Source: Tenrec ecaudatus (Eukaryota > Chordata > Mammalia > Afrosoricida > Tenrecidae). Taken from it: 64,000 nt of DNA. Shown in pieces: positions 13,141 to 24,260 of this stretch. The stretch spans positions 252,664,812-252,728,811 of the forward strand of contig NC_134531.1 of assembly GCF_050624435.1 (NCBI RefSeq), written 5' to 3'. Each line of letters begins with the position of its first letter. Position 1 is the first letter of the stretch. The notes under the pieces were generated by a model. That model saw only the letters and a program-made list of their open reading frames with translations, searched no databases and was not told where the DNA came from. Position numbers and translations under genes: made by a program.

Positions 13141-13744
13141 GTCATTTTGAACCAGAAAATCATATGATTGACTATGATGAAATAACACAATCAAGAGGAA
13201 TGACATGGCATTCATCTTCAAAAGGGACATTGCAAAATCCACCATGAAGTCAAATGTTATGTATAATGGGATTCCATCTATCTGCCTTCAAAGAAATTCA
13301 GTCAATACAACTCCTTTCTCAAATTTATGCACCAACCACAAAGTAAGTGAAGAAGCGATTGAGAAATTCTACCAATTATTTCAGCCTGAAATTTATCAAA
13401 CATTCAATTGAGATGCATTGATAATTACTGGCAATTGGAATGAAAAAGTTTGAAAGAAAGATGAGAGAACAGTAGTTGGAAAATATGGTCATTTTTGCAA
13501 AAACCTGTGATGGAATACACAGTAAGAATTTGACTACATCTGTGGGAAGGGATGATGGAGAAACTCAATATCAGCAGATAAAACCTGACCACGGACTACT
13601 TGAGAAACAGATAATCAATTACTCCTATGTAAATTCAGGACAAAAAGTGAAGAAAATTTCAATGAGTCCACAAGATCCAAAATAGGACCTTGAGCCTATT
13701 TTACCTGAAGTTAGAGATTATATTATAAACAGACTTGATACATT

Positions 13745-14332
13745 GATCTCTATAGTAGTTACATAATCTGGTGTCAATTTGAGAGGAGTGTGAATGAAGG
13801 GATGGTGTCTAGCCTGTCAATTAAGATATAACCAATGTGGCGTCTGTGTGGGCAGCTCCTTCTCCTGAGACGTATGGGAACTACTGTATTTTCCTACTTG
13901 ATGGCGGGAGACACTTCTCTTGGCTCATTCCCTGGGAGATGCTCTTCCGGCAAGGCTGATTCCCTGCAAGACATCCCTGAGGAGAAGCCACATGGACCTA
14001 CCCTGAAGCAGCCCTGGGTATTGGAGAAGCCATATTCAGACTCCTGCCAGCGCTGATATGCTTACAACACCACTGGATCCACAGGACTATCTAACCACGT
14101 GCCTGTCATCTTCCTGCAATCGGCATCATTGCATGTGTTTTGTGAGTCAGAAGATAACTTTATAGATTGGTATTGGAACTATGGGCTACTAAGGGACTTG
14201 TGGACTTGATATGGACTGGGCTGGGCTGTTTCCTCAATATTCAATTGCTCTTGTATATGCATCTCTTTTTAATACACATATGCGTGTCTATGAATTTGTT
14301 TCTCTACTCTACCTTGACTGACACAAACAATA
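13745..14332 (+). mobile_element. LTR-like interspersed repeat inside the RTE
   Basis: Same family as the antisense copy at 7235-7765. It starts near TAATCTGGTGTCAATTTGAG and ends near CTACCTTGACTGACACA. RTE endonuclease sequence stops at its left edge and RTE sequence resumes at its right edge, so it inserted after the RTE. No clean target-site duplication was found by eye. Confidence 0.6.
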
Positions 14333-15479
14333 ATGCCAGAAGATCTGAGGAGCTGGTGGAAGATATCCAGAACGTTATATTTAAAGAAATCAAAACAGAT
14401 CAAAGTGGGTATCAGAGGAGAATGAAACTTGCCCTTAGTCATAGAGTAGCTGAAGCAAACGGAAGTCATTGGATGAATACAAAACTCTAGAGAGCAGCTC
14501 CAAGAGTCACAGCAAATATTGTAATGAAATGTGCAAACACCTGCAATTAGAAAACAAGAATGGAGGAGTGTGCTCAGAATATCTGAAACAAAGAAAAAAT
14601 TCAAGCATCAATCGCAATCTTGAAAGACTCTATACACAAAATATTGAATGATGAAGGAAGCATCATGAGAGAATGAAGGAATTTACAGAATCGTTTTACC
14701 AAAAAGTACTAGTAGATTTTCCACCATTTCAGGAGGTAGCATATGATCAAGAGCCAATAGTAATAAATGAAGTTGAACTGAAAATATTAGCCAAAAATGA
14801 GGCTCCAGGAATGGATGGAATGCCTCAATTGTTTCAAGAAACTGATGAAGTATTGCAAGCACTTACTCATCTAAGCCAGAACATTTGAAAGTGACTACTT
14901 GGCCAACTGACTGGAAGAGATCCATATTTGTACCCATTCCAATAAAAAAGGTAACCCAACAGAAGACTCACATTATATTAGAGTATCAGAGATATCATAA
15001 ACTGGTAAAATTTTGCTGAAGATCATCCAACAACAGTTCCAGCAGCACATTGATAGGGAACTCTCAGAGGGCCAGACTGGATTCATAAGATGCCATGGAA
15101 CAAGGGATTTCATTGCTGATGTCAGATAGATCTTGACTCAAAATAGAGACTACCAAAGGATGTTTACTTGTATCTATGCCAAGGCATTTGACTGTGTAAA
15201 TCATAACACACTGTGGATACCCTTGAGAAGAATGGGAATTCCAGAACACTTCAGTACACTAATGCATAATATGTGCATGGATCAAGAGGCAGTTTAGTGA
15301 ACAGAACTAGGGAATACCACATGGTTTAAAACCAGAAAAGCTGTGAGTCAAGATTTTATCTTCTCACCAGAGTTTTTCAATCTATATCCTTAGCCAATAA
15401 TAAGATGAATTGGATTATATGGAGAAGAATGTGGCATAACAATTGGAAGAAGCCTTATTAGTGCAAAAGGGGCACAGGG

Positions 15480-17941
15480 AAAAAGCTACTGTATATAAAC
15501 ACTCCAGGGGTGAGGTCCAGGTAGTATGGCTGGGGCCAGGCCAAATCCAGGGGTACTTATGGTAGACCACCAAAATGGGGGTGGATGGAGAAAAGGAAAG
15601 GGCAAAGGGAAAAAAAGATGCATAATGGGGGAATAAGGCATTGACCCACCCAAGGTGAGGGTATTGTTTGTGTCTCCACAGGGAAAGAGGGACCAGATAT
15701 AAAGCCAGTGCCAGACAAATGCAGTGTGCCGGCAAGGAGCGGGGAGCCAGCGGAGGAGCCTAAGAGTTCGGCCCCCATACCAGCTATGTGGACAACTGCC
15801 CCTCACCCCAGAAGAATTTACTTGAGAGGACGGCACTAAAGCTGCAGTGAAGGGAGAGGGGCAAGTTCGACCAGAGCAAATGGGAGCAAAGAAGGGGGAG
15901 GAAGAGAGAGTGGAGCACATCCTGGCCTATCTGGCCTGGAGGATGATATCCCCGTTCTGAACAGTCAATGGACAGCGTGGACAATATGGCTGATCCCACT
16001 ATGAGATACGCCATCCCTTGATGGCCCAAGGCTCCAAGCGGGACAACACTGCAGACTCAGGTCTGGGACTGGCCCAGACTGACCCTGTGACACTAAGGCA
16101 AACCACTAAAAGTGTGCAGAAGAGCAACCATGCGAACAGAGCAAGGAGCCCCCTAGGGAGTACAAAGGACAGACTCTGGCGTCAAAGCATGGTACCCCAT
16201 TGGACTTGACTAAAGGACACACCTAGAGATAAAAAATCAGACCTTTATGTAGTTACAGGTTTTTCTCACTCATCGCCTATTTTGCTATGACTTGATTTTT
16301 GGAGCATATTATTATATCTACAGATCTATCTAGATAAGATAGACTGGATGAATAGACTGGAGGAGAAAACAATGGGACCAATGATTCCCAGGGGGTGGGG
16401 GAGAGGGAGGAGGGAGGAGGAAGGTGGTGCTGACCATCCCAGGGAGAAGGGAGCAATAAGTGATCCAAAATCAGTAGCAAGGAAGGTGTGAGAGGCCTGG
16501 TAGGAATAGGGATTCAGCAAGAGCAAGGTAACTGAGAGAAATTACTGAAAATCAAATGAAGGCTGAGCATAATAGTGGGACAAGAGGAAAGTAAAAGGAA
16601 TCAGAGGAAAGAACTAGGTGACGAAGGGTATTTATAGAGGTCCAAAGACTGGAATGTGCATATGCAAATATATTTATATGAGTGTGGGGAAACAGATCTA
16701 TGTGCATATATTTATAGGTTTAGTATTAAAGCAGCAGATAGACATTGGGCCTCCACTCAAGCACTTACTCAATGCAAGAACACTTTGTTCTATTAAATGG
16801 ACATTCCAGGATGTACACCTTCCTGACACAACTGCTGAAGACAAATGGGTGCATAAACAAATGTGGTGAAGAAAGCTGACAGTGCTTGGCTATCAAAAGA
16901 TATGGTGTCTGAGGTCTTAAAGGCTTGAAGATAACCAAGTGGACATCTAGCTGAGAAGCATCAAACCCCACATGGAAGAAGCACACAAGCTTATCTGACA
17001 ACAAGGTACAGAAGGGACCAGTTACCAGATATGAAAGAACTAAAAATCATATCTATGTTTGCCCTCCTCCCTAATATGATCAATGAAGACAAACGTGTGC
17101 ACAAGCAAATGTGGTGAAGAAAGCTAATGTTGTCCAGCTATTAAAAGATATAGCATCTGTGGTCTTAAAAGCTCGAAGATGAACAAGTGGCCATCTATCT
17201 CAGAAGCAACAAAGCCCACATGAAAGTAACACACCAGCCTGTGTGACCACGAGCTGTGGAAGGGATCAGGTATCAAGCATCAATGAACAAAAAATCATAT
17301 CATTGAAAATGTGGGTGAGTTCAGAGTGGAGACTCAAAGCCCATTGGTAGCCAACCGGACACCACTTACCGGAGGGTTGTGGTGAGGAGATGAACCAGTC
17401 AGGATGCAGGGTAGCAACGATGAAACATAACATTCCTCTCATTCTTAAATGCTTCCTTCCCCCCACTATCATGATTCCAATTTTACCTTACAAATCTGGC
17501 TAGACCAGAGGATGTACATAAGTACAGATAGCAACTAGAAACACAGGGAATCCAGGACAGATGACTCCTTCAGGACCAGTTTTGAGAGTGACAATGCATG
17601 GAGGGTGGAGAAAATGTGGGGTACAAAGGGGAAACTGATTACAGGAATGTACATATAGTCTCCTCCGTGGGGGAGGGACAGCAGGGAATAAGCCGGGTGG
17701 AGACATCAGACAGTGTAATATATGACAAAATAATAATAATTTATGAATTATGAAGGGTTCATGAAGTAGGGGTAGTGGGGAGGGAGAGGGAAAAAGAGCA
17801 GCAGATATTACGGGCTCAAGTAGAAGGCAACTGTTTTGAGAATGATAATAGCAACAAATGTACATATGTTCTTGACACAATGGATGGATGTATGGATTGT
17901 GATAAGAATTGTATGAGCCCCCAGTAAAATGTTAAAAAAAA
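15480..17941 (+). mobile_element. L1 3' end with long, internally repeated 3' UTR, inside the RTE
   Basis: A 5'-truncated L1 insertion consisting mostly of 3' UTR. Landmarks are GGGTATTGTTTGTGTCTCC near 15660, CCCAGAAGAATTTACTTGAG near 15810, an A-rich and G-rich stretch near 16380, two tandem units (16838-17052 and 17085-17300), and the terminal GCCCCCAGTAAAATG followed by A8. It interrupts the RTE just before the polymerase active site. Open frames here on either strand are not genes. Confidence 0.85.
16838..17300 (+). repeat. Internal tandem duplication in the L1 3' UTR, period about 247 bp
   Basis: The word GAAGACAAA recurs at 16838 and 17085. Each time it leads into AAATGTGGTGAAGAAAGCT, a GCTATCAAAAGATAT-type word, GGTCTTAAA(A/G)GC, a GGCCATCTA-type word and AAAAATCATATC. 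Two units are also visible in the antisense copies at 27669-29217 and 32828-34695, while 19038-20003 has one. Confidence 0.85.
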
Positions 17942-18288
17942 CCAACCTGTGATATACAAATAACAATATTGCTTGCTAAAGTGAAGAGAATGTGAAACAT
18001 TTGATGAGGAAGTTCAAGAATTGCAGCTTTCAGTATGGATTGTGACTCAATATAAAAAAAATTAAAATTCTCAGACTGGACTAACATCATGATAAATGAA
18101 AAAGTGTGAAATTGTCAAGGATTTTATCTTGTTTGAATCTATAATCATGCTCACAGTAGCAGTAATTCTTTCTACAGAAGACCTCTTAAAAATGTTGAAA
18201 AGCAAGGATATTACTATGGAGACAAAGGCACACTTGTCCAAGCCATGCTATTTTCAATTGCCTCACAGGCATGTAAAAGTTAAACATT

Positions 18289-18451
18289 AAGGAGGGAGGG
18301 GGAAAAAGAGCAGCAGATATTAAGGGCTCAAGTAGAAGGCAAATGTTTTGAGAATGATGGTGCCAACAAATGTACATATGTTCTCAACACAATAGGTGTG
18401 TGTATGGATTGTGATAATTGTACGAGCCCACAATAAATTGATTTAAAAAAA
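18289..18451 (+). mobile_element. Short L1 3' tail inserted in the RTE, with target-site duplication
   Basis: A 163-bp L1 3' terminus from GGGAGGGGGAAAAAGAGCAG to an A7 tail. TTAAACATT flanks it at 18280-18288 and 18452-18460 and reads straight into RTE sequence on both sides. This is a clean case of a heavily 5'-truncated L1 insertion. Confidence 0.85.
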
Positions 18452-19037
18452 TTAAACATTGAATAAAGAAGATTGAAGAAGAACTGATGCATTTGGATGG
18501 TGCCATGGACTGCGAAAAGACAAATCGATCTTTTTAGAAAGTAGCAAGGTCAGAGTGCTACTTGCAGTCAAGGATGGCAAGAGTTTGTCTTACATATTTT
18601 GGACATGTTGTCAGGAGAGAGCAGTTCCTGGAGAAGAACATCATGCTTGGTAAAGTGGAGGCCAGAGTAAAGGGGAAGGTCTTCAGGGAGATGGATTTAC
18701 ACAGTGACCACCACAATAGACTCAAGCATTGAAACAATTGTGAGGATGGTTGATGGCCAGGCAGTGCTTCATTCTTTTGTGCGTTAGGTCACTATAGTTC
18801 AGAATTGACTCAATGGTACCTAACAACAACTAATCTAGATACAACATTATTCATCATGTAATACAATTTCTCTGATCACTTTCTCAGCATACTGATAAAA
18901 TAATATTGATGAGCGCATACCCCGGTAAATAGTCTCAGAAACTCACAGGAGATTCCTATTAGTAAGTATGGACTGGATTGCAGTGATTTTTAGATGTATG
19001 CATGTATATTTTCTGTTCCTTAAAGATATTGCTGCAA

Positions 19038-20003
19038 GAAGGGGATTGGGCCTCCATTCAAGTACTCCCTCAATCCAAGAATATTTTCTTCTATTAAATT
19101 GGCATTCTATGATGCTCACCTTCCCGACACCACCGCTGAAGGCAAAGCAGGTGAATAAGCAAATGTGGTGAAGAAAGCTGATGGTGCCTGGCTATCAAAA
19201 GATATAGTCTGGGGTCTTAAAGGCTTAAAGGTAAACAAGCCGCCATCTAGCTCAGAAGCAGCAAAGCTTAGATGGAAAAAGCACACCAGTCTGTGTGATC
19301 ACGAGGTGTCGAAGGGATTCACCTATCAGGCATCCTTGGAACAAAAATCTTACCATAGTGAATGAGGTGGCAAGTGCGAGGGGAGACCCAAAGCCCATAT
19401 GTAGGCCACTGGAGAGCCTCTTACAGAAGGATCTGGGGGAGGAGACCAGCTAGTCAGTGTGCGATGTAGCAGCAATGAAAAATACAACTTTCCTCTAATT
19501 CCTGAATCCTTCCTTCACCCTCACCCTGCCTACTATAATGATCCTGATTCTACCTTGCAAGACTGGCTAGACCGCAGATGCACACTGGTGCATATAGGAA
19601 CTGGAAACACAGGGAATCCAGGGCAGATGATTCCTTCAGGACCAGTGGTGTGAGTGGTGATACTGGGAGGGTAGAGTGAAGGTGGGTTGGAAAGGGGGAA
19701 CCGATTACATAGATCTATATGTGACCTCCTCCCTGGGGGGACAGACAACAGAAAAGTGGGTGAAGGGAGATGCCGAACAGGACAAGATATGACAATATAA
19801 TAATTTATAAATTATCAAGGGTTTAAGAGGGAGGGGGTATTGGGGAGGGAGGAGTAAAAATGAGGACCTGATGACAGGAACTTAAGTGGAGAGCAAATAT
19901 TTTGAGAATAATGAGGGCAATGAATGTACAAAGGTGCTTTACACAATTGATGTATGGATGGATGATGATAAGAGTTGTACGAGCCCCTAATAAAATTATT
20001 TAA
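19038..20003 (+). mobile_element. L1 3' UTR, 5'-truncated insertion with perfect 16-bp target duplication
   Basis: Bounded by AAAGATATTGCTGCAA at 19022-19037 and again, identical, at 20004-20019. It holds the L1 3' UTR with a single copy of the 247-bp unit and ends GAGCCCCTAATAAAATTATTTA. The perfect duplication suggests a comparatively recent insertion. Confidence 0.9.
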
Positions 20004-20019
20004 AAAGATATTGCTGCAA

Positions 20020-20543
20020 AATTGCACATACAACATATGAAAAGTGTCACTTCTCTTTTGTGTACCTATAAGTGTAATCCCTTTTCTTGTTCAGGTTGTG
20101 CAGATTTTATCTACATTAAATATTGCCTTTCTCATCAGTAAGCATGACATATTATTTAGAAATTTTTCTTCCTATTTCCTCGCTGTTAACCATCAAAGAA
20201 CATTGCTTCTTTTATGCATACACATTTATTTGTCTTTTCATAAAGATGAGGCTATACAATACTTGTGCTTTTGATTGAAATATTTCATTCAAAATAACTC
20301 ATTCAGATTTATCCATACTATAGGACTTTTAAGGACGCATCATTATTCTTCGTGATGGTGTAGCATCTCCTAGACGTTTTTCATAAGCCTTTTTTGCTTC
20401 AATGTATGACATACTTAAATCAACTAGTAATAAACCTGTTATTGTCCCTAGGAAATGTTATTGAATGCACCAATATGCTAGACAGTAATATAAGCCCTCA
20501 CAACATACAATCAGCTATGATAAGGTTGATCCTGATGAGAAGA
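20020..20543. other. No gene seen; probably old degraded L1
   Basis: T-rich sequence whose texture around 20270-20360 resembles the antisense 3' region of very old L1. I cannot place it firmly. Confidence 0.3.
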
Positions 20544-20650
20544 TACCATATTTACTCATGTATAAGACAAGTTTTTCAGCATTTGTTTGTGCAGTTTTTT
20601 GTGGTAAAGTTAGGTGCCCTGGGTCTGCTTATACTCAAGTATATACGGTA
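20544..20650. mobile_element. Complete 107-bp MITE with terminal inverted repeats
   Basis: The left end TACCATATTTACTCATGTAT and the reverse complement of the right end TACCGTATATACTTGAGTAT match over about 23 bases with five differences. The ends are TA on both sides, compatible with a TA target site. The interior has no coding capacity. I recall similar termini from a widespread non-autonomous DNA transposon family, but cannot name the superfamily from sequence alone. Confidence 0.7.
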
Positions 20651-20904
20651 ACGCATTGATTTCCCTCCCCGCCCCCCAAAATACAATGTACTATTTGTCC
20701 CTTTTAAAAGATGTTCTTTATAGCTATGTGCCTCTTTCTTAGACTTCCCAGTTTAATCTCTTGAGAACTAATATTTGTGTTATTGCCATCATTTCATTGT
20801 TTCTAGGTTCCCATTCTAGTCAAATGCCAAACCAGTTTTCTAAAAGAAATCATATTACACTGCTATCAGGATGCTTTGTGGCTTTAAGATTTAGATTCCT
20901 AATG

Positions 20905-21105
20905 TGTAGAAGGTTATGATTCTTGGTCAAGTAGAAGGTCAGCAACACAGAGAAAGATGCTCAGTGAGATGGATTGTACACCATAACTTCACCGGTGAGC
21001 TCCAACTCGGGGCTGTATTAAGAATTGCAGAGAAAAGAGCAATGTTTCATTCTATTGTACACAGCTTTGTTAGGAGTTTAAGCCAATTTGATGGCACTGA
21101 ACAAA
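20905..21105 (+). mobile_element. RTE/BovB LINE 3' end fragment
   Basis: Retains GGTCAAGTAGAAGGTCAGC, CTCAGTGAGATGGATTG, a CATTCTATTGTACACAG stretch and TTTGATGGCACTGAACAA, the order seen in the other 3' ends here. It is short and diverged. Confidence 0.7.
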
Positions 21106-22634
21106 CCAATGTGACATATAACAACTCAGTAAATGGAGTCACTTCCATCTTTATTTCCTACAGTTATCAACTGCTTTCACCAATAGCTCTGTCAATTTTC
21201 TACATCTACTTTCACCTTCATCATTCCTTAACCAGTTTTCACAAAAATTTCCATAAATATTGTCTATGCTCATGATTTTATTCCTCTTTTCTCAATCCAA
21301 ATTTAAATGTTCAGTTTTTAAGCATCTTTCATGTCTGTTAATAATTTATGACTCAGTATCAGAGGCTACACTGTCCCCATTTTCTTAATTCCCAAACACA
21401 TAACCAATGCATCCTAAAAAATACCTGTATATAACCTACATTTATTTCACTCCCTCATACGCGAATGTCCAATTTCCGTATTGATTTTAAGAACGTGGAG
21501 ATCAAGAGTGACCTACATTTCTGTAAAAAGACAGGGAAAATAGTGTGGTAATAGATGTCATTCATTCAGATTCATTGGGGGTGCCTCCATGTAATAGGGA
21601 AAGCTACTTAATTTTTTTTTCCAATTCTGGAGAGCATAAATAACAATGTATACATAACTTATCAGTAGGTAAATTATAGGAAAGGTCCAGTTTGGTGTCT
21701 ACCAGAGGAAGGGTTCTCATTAGACTATTTTTCATATCGTATATATTCAAGTGGTCAAAATATTATTTTAACTGTTATTTTACAGGTTTCACTATTTTCT
21801 GCAGGATGTATGCTGAACAGTATTTTCTGTGCTAATAATATATCAAAGCTTTAAATTAGAATTGGTTCAGGTAATTGATTTTCCATTAACAAACAAAACA
21901 AGTAATTCTATCTAAGGGGAAAATCATTAAATTACTGGGTACATTAAGGAATTGCACTGTTATCCATCATGGACACCCAGCAAACTCTGCGAAAACTTTG
22001 AAATCCATAGGACTTTCTATATAAATAGCAATATTTTCAACTAATAATTGTTAAAATATCATACAACTGATCTATTTCAGACAAACTGCGAATAAAAATT
22101 ATCAACACCAAATAAAGAGAGGTACTTGATTGGAGAATATGCATTCTGTATAAATCTGTATTCAATCATAAATTCTTTGGAGAAAAAAATTTAAATACAC
22201 AATTTATTTCTGGTAGATGATGAGGCGTACATAAGCAACATGAATAATTGATATGAATGTGACAGTAAAATTATAGGGAATTCCATAAATTTGCTGCCAA
22301 TATAAATGGAGCCTACCTGTCTACATTGGATTTATTGCTGGAATTTATTAAATAGGTTGAAATTTGTGGTTAATTCCACTGTGACAAACTCTATGACCTT
22401 AGGAGCAGTCATTTAATTCACTCATAAGAGACCTTCACTGGTTCAGATTTTGAAATACAGTTCAGCACAATCCCTCTTCTCTGAATTCAATCATCTGTGC
22501 ATCATTTGACTTAAAAGTAATCAGAATTTAGTTTTTAATATGTGATAAGCAAACTGGTCATTTTCCATTTCTCAGAATCATTGACTTTGAAAAGTTTCCT
22601 TGAAATCAATTGGTCATACAGGATGGTATTTGTT
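21106..22634. other. OR-1 3' flank, no other gene seen
   Basis: AT-rich intergenic sequence. On the minus strand, which is downstream of OR-1, AATAAA-type signals occur near 22329-22345 and could end the OR-1 transcript, but such words are frequent in this composition. No repeat family was recognised. Confidence 0.4.
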
Positions 22635-23573
22635 CTAGAATGTTCCAAGGTTTCCTTTCATGAGTTTTTTCATAGCATTTATTATTTCTTTATTCCTTAG
22701 ACTATAAATAAAGGGGTTTAATAATGGAACTATTATTGTATAGAAAATAGCAACTGGTATGTCTTTATCTCCTTCTTTGCCTGAAGAGGGAAGAATATAC
22801 ATGACCAGAAGAGAGCCATAGAATATTGAGATAGAAAGGAAGTGAGATGCACATGTATATAAACCTTTGCTCTTTCCCTCTTCTGATTTCATTTGGAAAA
22901 TGGTGTAAAGTATGCAAAGATAAGAGAATAATACTACGGTAATAGTGGAGACTTGAACTGATCCTGATAAAATAAGTACCATCAGTTTGTTGATATAAGG
23001 ATCAGTACAGGAGAGTCTGTATAAAGGAAGAATATCACAGAAAAAGTGATTGATTTGATGAGACCCACAGAAGACTAACCTAAATAAAAGTCCTATATAA
23101 ACCATGGAATGCAGATTTCCATATATATAGGCTCCTATGATCATCTGATAGCAAAGTTGCTTTGACATCATGGTGTGGTACTGCAGTGGTCTGCATATGG
23201 CCACATAGCGGTCATAGGCCATTGCAGCCAGGAGAACGCAGTCTGCAGTTTCAGCCAGGCAGAAAAAATAAAACTGTCCCATGCATTCATATAGTGAAAT
23301 CATTCTGTCCTCAGAAAAGAAGTTCTGTAACATCTTGGGGGTGATGGCAGAGGAGCAGCAGGAATCCATCAGAGCCAGGTTGCCCAGGAAGATGTACATG
23401 GGTGTGTGCAGACGGCGCTCTGTGGAAATCAACACCACCAACCCCAGATTGCCCACCATGGTGATCAGATAGATTACAAAGAACACTGCGAACAGCAGGG
23501 TCTTCAGATCAGGGTGGTCCATAAATCCTGTTAGGATGAAGTTCGTTGTCGAGGAGTGATTGTCCTGGATCAT
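22635..23573 (-). CDS. Olfactory receptor, class II, OR5K-like (OR-1)
   Basis: A seven-transmembrane G-protein-coupled receptor expected in the membrane of olfactory sensory neurons, signalling through Golf. The 312-residue frame is intact. It has an N-glycosylation site NHSS at residues 5-8, LHTPMY at 55-60 (TM2 start), [10 protein letters not shown] at 118-127 (TM3 end), the extracellular cysteine pair C97 and C179, a TM6 motif KGLYTCASH at 236-244 and [12 protein letters not shown] at 283-294 (TM7). The open frame continues upstream to 23714, but a splice acceptor lies 8 bases before the Met at 23573 and that Met gives the normal OR length, so I start there. KGLYTCASH departs from the usual KAFSTC form. 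The protein is closest in character to the OR5K subfamily; this is recognition from family knowledge, not a search. The ligand is unknown. It shares about 71 percent of residues with the OR at 52466-53434. Confidence 0.95.
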   Translation of the reverse strand: MIQDNHSSTTNFILTGFMDHPDLKTLLFAVFFVIYLITMVGNLGLVVLISTERRLHTPMYIFLGNLALMDSCCSSAITPKMLQNFFSEDRMISLYECMGQFYFFCLAETADCVLLAAMAYDRYVAICRPLQYHTMMSKQLCYQMIIGAYIYGNLHSMVYIGLLFRLVFCGSHQINHFFCDILPLYRLSCTDPYINKLMVLILSGSVQVSTITVVLFSYLCILYTIFQMKSEEGKSKGLYTCASHFLSISIFYGSLLVMYILPSSGKEGDKDIPVAIFYTIIVPLLNPFIYSLRNKEIINAMKKLMKGNLGTF

Positions 23574-23581
23574 CTCTTCTT

Positions 23582-23600
23582 CTGTGGTGAAATAAAAAAT
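23582..23600 (-). promoter_or_regulatory. Predicted 3' splice site of the OR-1 5'-UTR intron
   Basis: Read on the minus strand, a T-rich tract runs into TTTCACCACAG, followed by eight bases and the OR-1 ATG. This is a good polypyrimidine tract plus CAG acceptor. OR genes typically have one or more non-coding 5' exons spliced just before the coding exon. The position supports residue 48 of the long open frame as the true start. The upstream exon and promoter cannot be located from sequence alone. Confidence 0.6.
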
Positions 23601-23766
23601 AGGGAGATAAGATTCTATTTTAGAGTGTGTCTCATTAACCTTTTGAGTACCTCTTCTGCCACACAGAGTACAGCCATGTCTTTGCACTTTCTTTGTTGTC
23701 TTTAGAACAAGCATACATACTTCTAAGGAAAATCAGTGTTCCTAAAGCATCATCTTAGAATAATAA

Positions 23767-23971
23767 ATGGCCCCGGGCCACATGCGGCCTGCTGAGAACA
23801 TTTATCCGGGCTGCTGGGTGTTTTTGCCCCATTTGTTTTCTAATTCAAAATAAGATATGTGCTGTGTGCATAGGAATTTGTTCATAGTTCTTTTTTTTAA
23901 CTATAGTCCGGCCCTCCAACGAGTCTGAGGGACAGTGAACTGACCCCCTGCTTAAAAGGTGTGAGGCCCCT
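23767..23971. mobile_element. hAT-type non-autonomous DNA transposon remnant
   Basis: Sequence with GGGCCACATGCGGCCTG, AATAAGATATGTGCTGTGTG, CATAGGAATTTGTTCATAG, a TATAGTCCGGCCCTCCAACG stretch and a terminus resembling the reverse of GGGGCCTCACACC. This word order is familiar from hAT (Charlie-group) elements, some of which moved between distant vertebrates. The left end is degraded. It lies about 190 bases upstream of the OR-1 coding start, within the predicted 5'-UTR intron. Confidence 0.6.
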
Positions 23972-24260
23972 AGATGACCTCCAGAACGATAGCTCAGGAT
24001 TCACAAGAATATTTTGATATTTCCAGGGGAATAATTAAAATGAAAGGATTATTTTATGAATTTTAGAGAGTTAAGAAGTACAGTGAATGAAACCCTTAAA
24101 TTTAGTATTCTTAGATCCTTCTTTGTCAGCCTTTGTATTGATGCTCTTTAACATACACTTAAAACCACTTTATGCATTCCCCCCCAACTGAATAAACATT
24201 TTTTATATACCATCGCAGTGAGTGAATGTTTTAAAACAACATTATTTAATGGACTAAATT

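Larger units (their letters stand above)
13190..18835 (+). mobile_element. RTE/BovB LINE, long copy split by three later insertions
   Basis: Domains appear in sense order. The endonuclease C-terminal half is at 13195-13740, with a degraded GDFNAKVG-like motif read as ITGNWNEKV. The linker and reverse transcriptase are at 14335-15475, including APGMDGMP and a DFI-type block. The active-site region (a degraded YADD stretch ending LLA) and thumb are at 17942-18288. The 3' end with a CTAACAACAACT tail is at 18461-18835. Stops and frameshifts make it inactive. The gaps are an LTR-like repeat (13745-14332), an L1 3' end (15480-17941) and a short L1 tail (18289-18451). The 5' end is missing. Confidence 0.85.

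Noticed and set aside
15486-15920. 144-codon minus-strand frame
   Set aside because: Antisense of an L1 3' UTR; equivalent frames recur in other copies of the same repeat.
23574-23714. 47-residue N-terminal extension of OR-1
   Set aside because: It has no counterpart in OR-2 or the OR family, and a splice acceptor lies between it and the conserved start.
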